From Lactiplantibacillus nangangensis (GTDB lineage Bacteria > Bacillota > Bacilli > Lactobacillales > Lactobacillaceae), in the NCBI RefSeq assembly GCF_005405065.1, contig NZ_BJDI01000001.1, positions 62,001-126,000 on the forward strand: DNA of 64,000 nt, given 5' to 3'. Positions 50,119-59,464 of the stretch are shown piece by piece (position 1 is the stretch's first letter; every line of letters starts with the position of its first letter). The translations under genes were made by a program, and so were the position numbers. The notes beneath the pieces are model-generated. The model saw nothing but the letters and a program-made list of their open reading frames with translations. It did not search any database and was not told where the DNA came from.

Positions 50119-53100
50119 TTAGTCAAAAGACAGCTGATACTTCACGCGACTTTCCCCATTACCCTCAGGAATGACTTGTAACTGCGCTGGTATCTGGGCT
50201 TCAAGTTCCGTCACATGACTGATAATCCCAATCATCCGGGACTGGCCTTCAACTTGTTGTAAAGTTTCCATCGCCATTTCCAAGGCTTCCTCATCTAATG
50301 ACCCAAAGCCTTCATCAATAAATAAAGCATCGATCTTAATACCGCCAGCTTGTTCTTGAATTACTTCAGCTAAGGCAAGTGCCAAGGATAAGGCCGCGAC
50401 AAAACTTTCGCCACCAGATAAGGTATGAACGCTGCGGACCTTACCCGCATTATCATCATAAATATTGATTTCAAGTCCGGTTCCATTACGATAAGTGCCA
50501 TAAGCCGTATCCAATTGGAATTGATAACGGCCACGCGTCAGTTGTTGCAACCGCTGATTACCTTTATGCAAAACTTTTTGCAAATAAGTCTGCAAGACAA
50601 ACCGCTCTAAGCTTAACTTCTGCGCACCATTCCCATTGGCAACCTGTGACAATTGTGAAATTTCAGCTAACTGTTCTTGCTGTTCATGGACTGCCGCTAA
50701 CGTCTTTTGCATTTTTTCCACTAAAGCTTGGTTAGCTTTCAACTGACGGTCTAACTCATAGTATTGTTGTTCGATTTGTTGCTCAGCTATTTGCGCCGTC
50801 TTAACCTGATCAGTTAAAACAGCTAAATCGGGTACTGGTTGATCGGCAATCGACTGTTTAACCGTGGTCAATTGACCTTGCAAGCTCGACCACTGTTGTT
50901 CGTAGTCATTAATGGTCTGCCGTAACTTAGGCAAAGTTGGTAATTGAGCTAATAGTTGTTGTAATCGACTAAAGTCTGCCGCACCCCAAGTAGTCGTCAT
51001 GGCTGCCGTTAAGTCAGCTGTTTGGCTAGTAACTGTCGCTTGTGCAGTGCTCAAATGTTGCTGAGTTGTGATCAGTTGCGCTTTAGTTGCTGAAAGTTGA
51101 TCATTTAATTGAGCTAGCGCTAAATCAGCTTGTTTAACCGTTGCTTCATACGTTGCTTGATCAGTTTTAAGCTGATTAAGATAAGCATCAAGCGCTGTTA
51201 AAGTTGGATATTCTGGCGATAATTGCGTTTGTCGATCGGTTAACTGCGTTTTCAATTGTAAGACTTGTGTTGTCGCATTAGTTACGGTCTGAATTTGTGA
51301 TTGCACTTTGGCAGTCACTGTTTCAAGCTGAGTCTTTAACTGTGCTAGCCGTTCATGAGCTTGTTTTGCCTGAGTAATCTGAGCCGTATTGGCCTGTATT
51401 TCTATCGTCAAGGCTTGTTCGGTCTGTTGCATCTCCATTTCAATAGTAGCTAAAGTATCAGTTTCAGCCGCTAATTGGCTAGTTGCTGCTTTAAAGGCAG
51501 TGACCAAAGTGGTTAAGTCATTTTGAGCAGTTACAACGGCCGTTTTTTGAGTTGCGAGCTGGCTTTGAACTGTGGCCAGCTTTTTATTCGCCTCAACACT
51601 GGCAGCCTGCGCTTGCTTAACCGTTGTTTCAGTTACCGTAATCGTGTCAACTGGCGCTGGTTGTGGATGATCTGTTGAGCCACAGACTGGACAAGGCTGA
51701 TTTGGCAACAGTCGTTGACTCAATAATGCAATCTGCTCACTCGCCCAATCACTATCTAATTGATGATAGCGGTCGTCCTTTTCAGTGACTTGTTGCTGTT
51801 GTTTAAGGACTAATTCCTGTTGTTGGGTCACTGCTTGTTGCGCTTGATCAACCAACGCTTGTTGTCGCTTAATTGTTGCTAGTTGCTTATCCAAATCGGC
51901 TAAGTCGCGTTGACGGGTCGTCAATTTAGCAGACTGCGTCGTTAAGTCTGGTAGTTGCGCACTCAATGGCGTCAATTCCGTTTCTTCACGACTTAGTTGC
52001 TGTAATTTTCCCTCAATTGTGGCTTGGGTTTGCTGTTCAGCTGCTACCAGCTTTTCAGCTTGTTTCAAAGCTTTCTGGGTTTGAACGACCTGTTCGTAAA
52101 CACCACGTTTACTAGTTAAAGTCGTGATTTGAGCCTCACGCTGCTTAGCTGACGTCGCCTGCGCTGTCAACTCCTGCACCGTCGTAGTCGCAGCAGCTTG
52201 TTGGGTTGCCAGCTTACTCTGCTGTGTGATCAAACGCTGTTGTTCAGTGGTTTCAGTTTTAACTTGGGACTGAGCTAACGCGAGTTGTTGCGCCGCATTG
52301 GCTAAACTTTGCCCCCACTCTAACGTCTTGATCTGTGTCCGTTGCGCCTCAATCGCTGGTCGTTGCGCCACTAATTGCGTTTGGGTAGCTAACAGTTGTG
52401 CTAAATGATCATGATCTTGCTTTAACGTTTTTCCAGCTTGCTCAGCTTGTTGGGCTTGCTCTAATGTTTTTTTAGCCACATCAAACTGACCTTTTAGCTC
52501 AGTGCGTTGGGCCGTTTGCGTCGTTTGCTCCGTTAATTGATGTTCAACAGCATCTTGAGGCGCTAGTTCTGCTGCTTCTGCCGCCGTCAATGCTGCCCAA
52601 GTTAACTGTTGCTGATACGTTTTTAATGTCTGCGTTGCTTGGGCGTTGGCTTGTTGTTGCTGCTTCAATTGTCGGCGTAGTTCATCGGCCCAACGGCGAT
52701 ACAAGCTGGTGCCAAAGATATCACGGAGGACTTTTTCTTTATCATCACTATTAGCCATCAAAAATTGTCGAAACTGGCCTTGTGGTAGTAGCACAATCTG
52801 TGAAAATTGTTCACGCGTCAGCTGTAACAAGTCACGAATATAGGCCTGAACAGCATTAACTTTCGTGATCTCGTCGACTTCCTTACCGGTCATATCAAAA
52901 ATCGTCAAGGTGACAGCGGCAACTTGAATGTGGGTGCCACTCCCCCGTTTCTTGGCAACTTCTTGTTCTGGCTGCCGCACAATTTTGAATGTCTGTCCTT
53001 GATGTTCAAAATTAAACGTGACTGACGTTTCATCATCAAAGGTCGCAAAGTCGGAACGCATCTGTTTGACTTGCCGATCTCCACCAGAAGTTCCCCCAAA

Positions 53101-53253
53101 TAGAGCAAAACACATAGCATCAAAGATCGTCGTTTTGCCCGCACCAGTTTTCCCACTGATCAGGAATACCGGAAAATCACTAAACTTCGTAAAATCAATC
53201 GTTTGATGGCGAAATGGGCCAAAAAAGTCAAGTTGTAGTGTTAATGGTCGCAT
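50119..53253 (-). CDS. sbcC: Exonuclease SbcC (SMC-like ATPase subunit)
   Basis: This 1044-residue subunit of the SbcCD nuclease opens DNA hairpins and processes ends in repair. Walker A GKTGAGKT is at residues 34-41. Two long Gln-rich coiled coils flank the zinc hook CPVC near residue 520. The C-terminal lobe has the signature LSGGE and the Walker B IDALFIDEGFGSLD. It starts 1 nt after the sbcD stop, so the two are coupled. The coils are unusually rich in Gln and Thr, as is common in lactobacilli. Confidence 0.95.
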   Translation of the reverse strand: MRPLTLQLDFFGPFRHQTIDFTKFSDFPVFLISGKTGAGKTTIFDAMCFALFGGTSGGDRQVKQMRSDFATFDDETSVTFNFEHQGQTFKIVRQPEQEVAKKRGSGTHIQVAAVTLTIFDMTGKEVDEITKVNAVQAYIRDLLQLTREQFSQIVLLPQGQFRQFLMANSDDKEKVLRDIFGTSLYRRWADELRRQLKQQQQANAQATQTLKTYQQQLTWAALTAAEAAELAPQDAVEHQLTEQTTQTAQRTELKGQFDVAKKTLEQAQQAEQAGKTLKQDHDHLAQLLATQTQLVAQRPAIEAQRTQIKTLEWGQSLANAAQQLALAQSQVKTETTEQQRLITQQSKLATQQAAATTTVQELTAQATSAKQREAQITTLTSKRGVYEQVVQTQKALKQAEKLVAAEQQTQATIEGKLQQLSREETELTPLSAQLPDLTTQSAKLTTRQRDLADLDKQLATIKRQQALVDQAQQAVTQQQELVLKQQQQVTEKDDRYHQLDSDWASEQIALLSQRLLPNQPCPVCGSTDHPQPAPVDTITVTETTVKQAQAASVEANKKLATVQSQLATQKTAVVTAQNDLTTLVTAFKAATSQLAAETDTLATIEMEMQQTEQALTIEIQANTAQITQAKQAHERLAQLKTQLETVTAKVQSQIQTVTNATTQVLQLKTQLTDRQTQLSPEYPTLTALDAYLNQLKTDQATYEATVKQADLALAQLNDQLSATKAQLITTQQHLSTAQATVTSQTADLTAAMTTTWGAADFSRLQQLLAQLPTLPKLRQTINDYEQQWSSLQGQLTTVKQSIADQPVPDLAVLTDQVKTAQIAEQQIEQQYYELDRQLKANQALVEKMQKTLAAVHEQQEQLAEISQLSQVANGNGAQKLSLERFVLQTYLQKVLHKGNQRLQQLTRGRYQFQLDTAYGTYRNGTGLEINIYDDNAGKVRSVHTLSGGESFVAALSLALALAEVIQEQAGGIKIDALFIDEGFGSLDEEALEMAMETLQQVEGQSRMIGIISHVTELEAQIPAQLQVIPEGNGESRVKYQLSFD

Positions 53254-53254
53254 G

Positions 53255-54373
53255 CTAATCCCCCTTATTGGCCGTGGTGAGCGCTTGTTCGGCCCATTGC
53301 TGTTGCTGAGCCGTCATCTCACCAGCTGTTGTTTGCTCAAAAAACTTCGTCATCAACGTCATCGGAGCCAAAGTTGGATCGATTTGCGCCGTCGCAGTAT
53401 CCGTCACAACTGGGCCATCCGCACGTTCCAACTCAATAATATTGGGATAGATTTCCCGCAACGCCTGCATCACATTCGGAATCACGCGTTTATCCGTCAA
53501 ACGAATAGCTAAATAATCGTCCTGCTTCTGTTGTTGATAGAATTCTGGATTTGTCAGGGTTTCAAAGTCATTTTCGAGAACACGCACATCCCGCTTCGGG
53601 GTCAGTGGTTTGAACGTCATTTCAAATGGGTCCGTATCCACGATCCAAACACCCTTTTGCTGATTAGCTTCTGAAACAGAAAATTTCACTGGCGAGCCAC
53701 TGTATCGAACTCGGTCAGCGTGCAAGGCATCCTTACCATGTAAGTGGCCCAGCGCAACGTAGTCAAATGGTGCCAGTAAATCGACCGGAATTGCATTCAA
53801 CCCACCGACCATCACTTGCGTTTCCGAATCAACATGCTCACTGCCGGCAGCAAAAAAGTGTGCCACTAAAACATGCTTCTTAGTTGAGTCGAACTTAGCT
53901 TGCATCGCTGCCATTAACTTGATCATGCCAGCCTCAGCCGTCCGAATACGGTCATCTTCAAAATACTGGCGAGCTTCAAACGGTTCAAAATAAGGTAGTA
54001 AGAAAAATTGTGTGTCGTCAAATTCGACCGGCGTTAATGCCTGACTAAATTTCGTATATAAATAGTACTTTGTTTCCTTAAACCAGCGACTACCCGTCCG
54101 CAACCGCGTGGCACTATCGTGATTACCACTGATTGCCAGAACGGGAAAATGTTGCTTTAAATTTAAGTCAATTAACATATCATCTAATTGTGTCACTGAT
54201 TTTTCGTTCGGAATAGCACGGTCATACAAATCACCAGCAATGACAACAGCATCGACCTTTTCATCAATAGCTAATTGTCGAATTTGTTGATAAGCAATAT
54301 CCTGCTCCTCAGTTAAATCAAAACCATGTAATTTCTTGCCAATATGCCAATCGGCAGTATGTAGAAAACGCAT
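53255..54373 (-). CDS. sbcD: Exonuclease SbcD (nuclease subunit)
   Basis: This 372-residue Mre11-like nuclease has the two-metal site: HTADWHIG (Asp8, His10), GDLYDRA, SGNHD and the GHLHGKD motif. With SbcC it forms the nuclease that cuts hairpins and blocked ends. ATG at 54373 has GAGGAGG nearby. The pair forms one operon. Confidence 0.95.
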   Translation of the reverse strand: MRFLHTADWHIGKKLHGFDLTEEQDIAYQQIRQLAIDEKVDAVVIAGDLYDRAIPNEKSVTQLDDMLIDLNLKQHFPVLAISGNHDSATRLRTGSRWFKETKYYLYTKFSQALTPVEFDDTQFFLLPYFEPFEARQYFEDDRIRTAEAGMIKLMAAMQAKFDSTKKHVLVAHFFAAGSEHVDSETQVMVGGLNAIPVDLLAPFDYVALGHLHGKDALHADRVRYSGSPVKFSVSEANQQKGVWIVDTDPFEMTFKPLTPKRDVRVLENDFETLTNPEFYQQQKQDDYLAIRLTDKRVIPNVMQALREIYPNIIELERADGPVVTDTATAQIDPTLAPMTLMTKFFEQTTAGEMTAQQQQWAEQALTTANKGD

Positions 54374-54782
54374 TGATGTAGCCTCCTCAAAGTCCTAGAT
54401 TCTCAAACCTTATTGTCACTTTTAATCCTTATCATGGCACGGATTTGTGGTCATGTCTAATGATATCATAGTAGTTCGTTTTGGGGAACGTGTGTTCTAA
54501 AATAAAACATTGTTGTGGTTTTGTAAGTTTAACAAACTAGTTTTGATGAGCGACACGCAACAGTTTATATAAAATAATTTATTGTTAGCGTCAGGCTCAT
54601 TATCAAAGTTAGCCACCCAACTTGTATTCTAAGCAAAGTAACCGATTACATAATCAACATAATTCTTGTATTTAGCTTATCTAAATCATTAATAACCTGA
54701 GTATATCGTGAGCGATACACCCGAAAGTATTGTAAAATAAAGCCAAGTTAGCAATTATTCTAAAAAGGGAGCGTGAATTTTC
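54374..54782. other. AT-rich region before the aquaglyceroporin
   Basis: No gene is seen. TAAAAT (54733-54738) is the best -10 element. TATCG-TGAG-CGATA (54704-54717), a short inverted repeat, covers the expected -35 and may be an operator. Confidence 0.5.
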
Positions 54783-55433
54783 ATGCGCAAATATTTAGCC
54801 GAATTCTTCGGTACATTTATGCTGGTCTTCCTTGGGACCGGCGCAGTTGTTGTTGCTAAAGGTGACACTCTCACCATTGGCTTAGCTTTCGGGTTAGCTA
54901 TCACCGTTTCAGCTTATGCTTTCGGGGGCATTTCAGGTGGTCATTTCAACCCAGCCGTCACGACGGCAATGTTGATCAATCGGCGCATCGATGCCATGGA
55001 AGCTTTATGGTACATTGTGAGCCAAATTCTTGGTGCTATCGTTGCTTCCGCAGCTATTCGGAGCTTTGTCAGTGCCTTGGGCCTTTCAACTAGTGCCTTA
55101 GGTCAGACTGATTTCTCTAAGATCAATAGTGGTATGGCGTTCTTCGTTGAAGCACTCGTCACATTCTTATTCTTAATGGTTATTTTGAACGTTACTAGTG
55201 CTGCACATGGCAACAGTGAATTTGCCGGCGTCACAATTGGGGTTACTTTAGCCTTCTTAATCATTGTGGCTTTGAACTTAACCGGTGGGTCATTGAACCC
55301 AGCTCGTTCAATCGGACCAGCTATCTTTGCTGGCGGCACGGCACTTTCACACTTGTGGGTCTACATCTTAGCCCCAGAAGTCGGTGCCATTTTAGCCGCT
55401 TACTGCGCACGTGTGATGGGTAGCGAAGACTAA
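54783..55433 (+). CDS. Aquaporin/aquaglyceroporin (MIP family)
   Basis: This 216-residue channel has six membrane helices and both NPA boxes (GGHFNPAVT and GGSLNPARS). The arginine after the second box is kept. In the position of the AqpZ His (helix 5) stands a hydrophobic residue, so the pore should be wider or less polar than strict water channels; glycerol, urea or H2O2 could pass. Lactobacilli carry several GlpF-type paralogues. ATG follows AAAGGGAG. A terminator follows at 55452-55493. Confidence 0.88.
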   Translation: MRKYLAEFFGTFMLVFLGTGAVVVAKGDTLTIGLAFGLAITVSAYAFGGISGGHFNPAVTTAMLINRRIDAMEALWYIVSQILGAIVASAAIRSFVSALGLSTSALGQTDFSKINSGMAFFVEALVTFLFLMVILNVTSAAHGNSEFAGVTIGVTLAFLIIVALNLTGGSLNPARSIGPAIFAGGTALSHLWVYILAPEVGAILAAYCARVMGSED

Positions 55434-55451
55434 TAATAAGTTGCAATTCAA

Positions 55452-55493
55452 AAGCGGATTACCTGACCAAGTCGGTCGGATAATCCGTTTTTT
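55452..55493 (+). terminator. Terminator of the MIP channel gene
   Basis: AAGCGGATTA...GACC pairs with GGTC...TAATCCGTT, followed by a T run. Confidence 0.85.
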
Positions 55494-55503
55494 ACTGGCC
55501 TAA

Positions 55504-55554
55504 TTATGTTATGTTCTGCATATAATTACGCTTTATATGCAAAATATAACATAA
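55504..55554. repeat. Long AT-rich hairpin at the end of the rhamnosidase operon
   Basis: TTATGTTATGTTCTGCATAT and ATATGCAAAATATAACATAA pair over 20 bp with two GU-type mismatches. It ends 8 bp before the ROK stop codon on the minus strand. There is no T run, so it may protect the mRNA end or act as a weak terminator. Confidence 0.65.
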
Positions 55555-55562
55555 TAATAGCC

Positions 55563-56459
55563 TCATTTAATCACTTGTAACAGGTGATAAAGTGCACCAT
55601 ATAGATTTGCATCGTTACTGAACTTAGCAGTCACAATTTCCGGTACCGTCAAGGTCTGTTGAATAATTGGTAACTGTTGATGTAAGGAATGATAAGCCTC
55701 ACGTATCGTTTTGGTCACAATTGGCTGCGCAGAAATCCCACCACCAATCACATAACGCTGAACATCAAGAACACTCTGTAAATTATGAATCGTTAAAGCA
55801 ATTTCTTGACAATATGCTGTAAAAATTGGTACTGCGCGTTCGTCGCCTTCATTAATAGCTGCAAAGACTTTTAAGCCATCATGACGATCAGGTAGTTGTA
55901 ATTTTGTCGCAATCTCCTCAATCATCTTAACTGCGGACCCCTGCGCGCCAAGTAAATTAGTCATTGTCGGTTGTAATTTAGTCAACATAAGGCTAATTTC
56001 ACCAGCTTGAAAATGCGTTCCCATGAACAACTGTCCATTTAAAACCAAGCCACTACCAACCCCAGTTCCAAGTACCAATGCAACCCCATTTTGAACATCT
56101 TTCAGGTTGCCTAACCAAAGTTCTGCTAAGGCCGCTGCTTTGCCATCATTTTCAACTGCTAGCTGAACATCACTGGGTAACGTTAACAGTGACAGCAATT
56201 GTTGCTGATCCAAGAATGGCAATGAACCACCACCATAAATCGTTTCATCCGGATGAGTCACCTTTCCCGGAATGCTAACTCCCACACCAACATATTGATT
56301 CTGGTAACGATTGATGATGTTTTGGATGGTTGCAATAAAGTCAGTTAAACTGGTCGTTGGTGTTGGTACATGATGTTTCTCACACAACTGCCCACTGTGA
56401 TTCATTAAGGCATACTTTATCATCGTGCCACCAACATCAAAAACTAAATATTTCGCCAT
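55563..56459 (-). CDS. ROK-family sugar kinase
   Basis: This 298-residue cytosolic kinase has the ATP motif FDVGGTMIKYAL, the catalytic Asp region NDGKAAALAE, and GTGVGSGLVL. The usual ROK zinc motif CxCGxxGCxE is absent, which points to a divergent kinase, not NagC/Mlc regulators; no HTH is present. It probably phosphorylates a sugar released by the upstream glycosidase. ATG at 56459 follows GGGAG, 26 nt after the rhamnosidase stop. Confidence 0.85.
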   Translation of the reverse strand: MAKYLVFDVGGTMIKYALMNHSGQLCEKHHVPTPTTSLTDFIATIQNIINRYQNQYVGVGVSIPGKVTHPDETIYGGGSLPFLDQQQLLSLLTLPSDVQLAVENDGKAAALAELWLGNLKDVQNGVALVLGTGVGSGLVLNGQLFMGTHFQAGEISLMLTKLQPTMTNLLGAQGSAVKMIEEIATKLQLPDRHDGLKVFAAINEGDERAVPIFTAYCQEIALTIHNLQSVLDVQRYVIGGGISAQPIVTKTIREAYHSLHQQLPIIQQTLTVPEIVTAKFSNDANLYGALYHLLQVIK

Positions 56460-56485
56460 TTCATTCTCCCTCATCTCTCGCAAGC

Positions 56486-58069
56486 CTAGTTCACCAAATA
56501 TTTACGAATTAAATATGTTGGCGTACAGCTCCAAGCATGACAATAGCTATTGATGATGGGACTACCGTACGGTGAAAAGTTTAAATCTTCCGGTTCAAAT
56601 GCTTCAAAGAAGGTATCTGCCCCTAGTTCAATCATCTTACCCCAATATGATTTGATTAGCTTGATTCCGTCGGTACGATGATTTGATTCAAACAAGGCTG
56701 CCACAATATGGTGATACATATATGGCGTCGCAATCCCGGTAACTGGGAACAAGCTTTCAATCGCCTTTGACATCAACTGATTGTTCGCTTGATCATCTAA
56801 AACATGTGCTAGTACCATCCAAACTTGGCTAGCAATATTGATTTCACGGTTAGGACCACTGACAAATAAGCCTTGTTGGACATCAAACAATTGGTCAATT
56901 GCCGCTTTTGAATATGATGCTACCAGCTTTTGATAGTGTTGCACCGCCGTTGGTTCGACTTGCTGAGCCATATCAACAAACTGTTTTAAAGCATAAATTA
57001 AGATAGCTTGCCCAGCAGTTGCTTTATCGATTTCATTGGACCAATCTACAAATACCGGCCAGTCTTCATTCATTTTCAATAAGTCATCTGACCCAACTTC
57101 GGCAATTGCTAAATCAATCTGACGCTTTGCAATCGGATATAACTCTTTCAAAACGGTCATATCCTGTGATTGTGTATAATAATCACTCAACACTGAAATA
57201 AAGAATAGGCTGTAATCATACATAAATGTATCATCAGGTTGAGGCTTCGGCTCAGTAAACACATTAGCTGAAATTTTTCCGTCCACTGTAGTCATTCCGG
57301 CAAATAAATACAGACATCTCTTAACTAATTCTGAATCATTGAAAGTGGCATAATTAGCCAACGCTTGTAACCGTAAATCTCCCAACCAGAGACGATGATC
57401 ACGCTTAGGACCATCCTCGAAGACTGTCTGCATACAATCATGTAACGTTTTGATGCTAACTTCATCAATCTTTTTGAGCATCGGATCATCAATTTTTACT
57501 GATGGAACAGTATCCATGCTAACGGCACTTTCAGTCACAACTTCTGGATTGCTAAAGCTAGCTTGCCACTTAGGTGACGTATCTTTCACTTCAATTTCAA
57601 CATAACGAAAAGCGTAACGCCGCGGTAGACTTAGTTTGGCTGGTAACACATCCAAATGAACATACTCTTCAGTAATCCATGAACTGCTTAACCAGCCGTC
57701 GTAAGTACTAGCTTCCACACCAATTTCAGCTGGCGTTTCCGCAAACGTTAAGTGTAAATACAAAGGTGCATCCATCGGTGAGCCAACTGAGTCGATATCA
57801 ATGCTGAACCGGCCAACTTGATGGTCGCCAAAGTCTAATACTAACTTGCCACCCTTTTTTAAGGTATATTTTGGTAAATTTTCAATAGCCTGTTGGTTTG
57901 AAACGGCCTTAAATCCATTGAATGCAGCTGAGTCTGCCACAATGTCAACCAAATCAGTAGGCTTAACGACGGTATGTTTTAGTGTAGGCCGATTAGCTTC
58001 AGCTTTTGCCAGTAAATCCTCATTGTGATTAAATTTAATATCATTATTGATTTGAAATGTAAATGCCAT
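56486..58069 (-). CDS. rhaB: Alpha-L-rhamnosidase-like glycoside hydrolase (GH78 type)
   Basis: This 527-residue enzyme has an N-terminal beta region and an (alpha/alpha)6-barrel with the GH78 signature EDGPKRDHRLWLGDLRLQAL, followed by DYSLFFISVLSDYY. L. plantarum is known to have short cytosolic alpha-L-rhamnosidases (RhaB1, RhaB2) of this size. No signal peptide is present, so it acts on imported rhamnosides such as plant flavonoid sugars. GAAGGAG precedes ATG. It lies 1 nt after the MFS gene. The assignment as RhaB is by size, motif and context. Confidence 0.8.
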   Translation of the reverse strand: MAFTFQINNDIKFNHNEDLLAKAEANRPTLKHTVVKPTDLVDIVADSAAFNGFKAVSNQQAIENLPKYTLKKGGKLVLDFGDHQVGRFSIDIDSVGSPMDAPLYLHLTFAETPAEIGVEASTYDGWLSSSWITEEYVHLDVLPAKLSLPRRYAFRYVEIEVKDTSPKWQASFSNPEVVTESAVSMDTVPSVKIDDPMLKKIDEVSIKTLHDCMQTVFEDGPKRDHRLWLGDLRLQALANYATFNDSELVKRCLYLFAGMTTVDGKISANVFTEPKPQPDDTFMYDYSLFFISVLSDYYTQSQDMTVLKELYPIAKRQIDLAIAEVGSDDLLKMNEDWPVFVDWSNEIDKATAGQAILIYALKQFVDMAQQVEPTAVQHYQKLVASYSKAAIDQLFDVQQGLFVSGPNREINIASQVWMVLAHVLDDQANNQLMSKAIESLFPVTGIATPYMYHHIVAALFESNHRTDGIKLIKSYWGKMIELGADTFFEAFEPEDLNFSPYGSPIINSYCHAWSCTPTYLIRKYLVN

Positions 58070-58070
58070 G

Positions 58071-59255
58071 TTAATTCTCCTTCAAGACTTGCTTATTCCG
58101 CCGGCTCAACACAAAGATAAAACCAATGACTGCCATTGCTGCCAGAATGATGCTCCCAACCATAAAAATACCATTTACAGCAGTCGTCCCTGACAACATA
58201 CTTAATAGCGCCAAGCCATATGGTGACATCGATGACCCTAGATTCGAACCAACAAGCAATAATGACGTTGATAAGGTTGCTGATCCAGCGGGTGAAACAA
58301 TGCTGACTTGGTTGAATAGATATGGCACGAATAATGAAAACGAAATTCCAGTTAAAATTCCACCAAATCCAGCCAATATGACATTATTAGCCAGTGCTAA
58401 GCATAAGAAGCCAATAGCCATTAATACAACTGAAAACGGAATCGTGTATTGACGAACGACCTTGAATACGGCACCAAATGCAAAACCGGCCAACATACCA
58501 CCAATCGACATAATACTAATAATATTGGCCGCATCTGTGGCACTACCATAGCCATTGGTTGTCAATAACAACGCCAACTTGACTTGCGCCGCCATATAAA
58601 TAACCAAAACAACGAATAGAAACAAGACATAACCGATAACCTGTACATTAGTCGATTGTTTAGCCGGCTTGTCACTAGATTTGGTTTGTGCCTGCAAACC
58701 TTCCTTTTCGGGACTAGGCACAAATAAGATAAATAAGACTAGAATTGGTAAAATGATTGCATAGATCCAAAAAGTAACATGCCAGTTTGTCTTTAATAAT
58801 TGACCTGCAACATAGGTCATAATTGCCGTGCCTAACCCTTGGAAGGCACTTTGAAATCCGATTAATTGCGCCCGCGTGTCCCCATCAAAGAAATCACTGA
58901 TCATGCTGACTGCCAATGAGTTGAATAACCCAAAACCGACACCTAAGCCAGCACGCGAAATCAAAACAACCGTAAAATCGGTGCTAAATACCGGTACTAA
59001 TCCAGAAACCAAAGCAATGATTAACCCAAGAACTACCGTCTGTTTAGAACCAATCTTTTTAGCAACAAAACTACTTAGTAAAACAAATATCACAACCATC
59101 AGGGCCGGAATCGTGGTGAGCATTTCAACTGACGATAATGGTTCATTCGTGAAAGTCTTGGCCATCGCTGGAATATTCCCAGAAATTGCCCCGGCTGACG
59201 TTAAAACCAATGAAATTGACAAAAGTGAAAATTTCATTAACCATCCTTTTTTCAT
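58071..59255 (-). CDS. MFS transporter, probable rhamnoside/sugar importer
   Basis: This 394-residue transporter has twelve predicted helices and the MFS loop motif SDFFDGDTRAQLIG after helix 4. It starts the MFS-rhamnosidase-ROK operon, so it probably imports the glycoside. ATG at 59255 follows AAGAGGTAA; upstream in-frame codons run through the cre site and are rejected. A perfect cre just 18 nt upstream implies catabolite repression. Confidence 0.85.
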   Translation of the reverse strand: MKKGWLMKFSLLSISLVLTSAGAISGNIPAMAKTFTNEPLSSVEMLTTIPALMVVIFVLLSSFVAKKIGSKQTVVLGLIIALVSGLVPVFSTDFTVVLISRAGLGVGFGLFNSLAVSMISDFFDGDTRAQLIGFQSAFQGLGTAIMTYVAGQLLKTNWHVTFWIYAIILPILVLFILFVPSPEKEGLQAQTKSSDKPAKQSTNVQVIGYVLFLFVVLVIYMAAQVKLALLLTTNGYGSATDAANIISIMSIGGMLAGFAFGAVFKVVRQYTIPFSVVLMAIGFLCLALANNVILAGFGGILTGISFSLFVPYLFNQVSIVSPAGSATLSTSLLLVGSNLGSSMSPYGLALLSMLSGTTAVNGIFMVGSIILAAMAVIGFIFVLSRRNKQVLKEN

Positions 59256-59272
59256 AACAGTTACCTCTTTCT

Positions 59273-59286
59273 TGTTATCGCTTACA
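59273..59286 (-). promoter_or_regulatory. cre site of the rhamnosidase operon
   Basis: On the minus strand TGTAAGCGATAACA matches TGWAANCGNTNWCA at all positions. It lies between the promoter region and the MFS start, where CcpA would block elongation. Confidence 0.82.
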
Positions 59287-59464
59287 AATGCTATTAAACC
59301 GTTTTCATCAGCAATCAACAATGGCTTGGCTACATAAGATATATATCCTAACTACAGGTTCACAATCTTTAGTTAGGCGTATTCAAGTTACACATCCTAA
59401 TTGAAGTTGCTCAATATTTTGTGCTACCATTATCGAAATGACAGTTAATTTAGAGGTATTTATT

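Noticed and set aside
54704-54717. TATCG-TGAG-CGATA as a firm operator
   Set aside because: Arms of 5 bp are too short to claim more than a possibility; listed only within the gap description.
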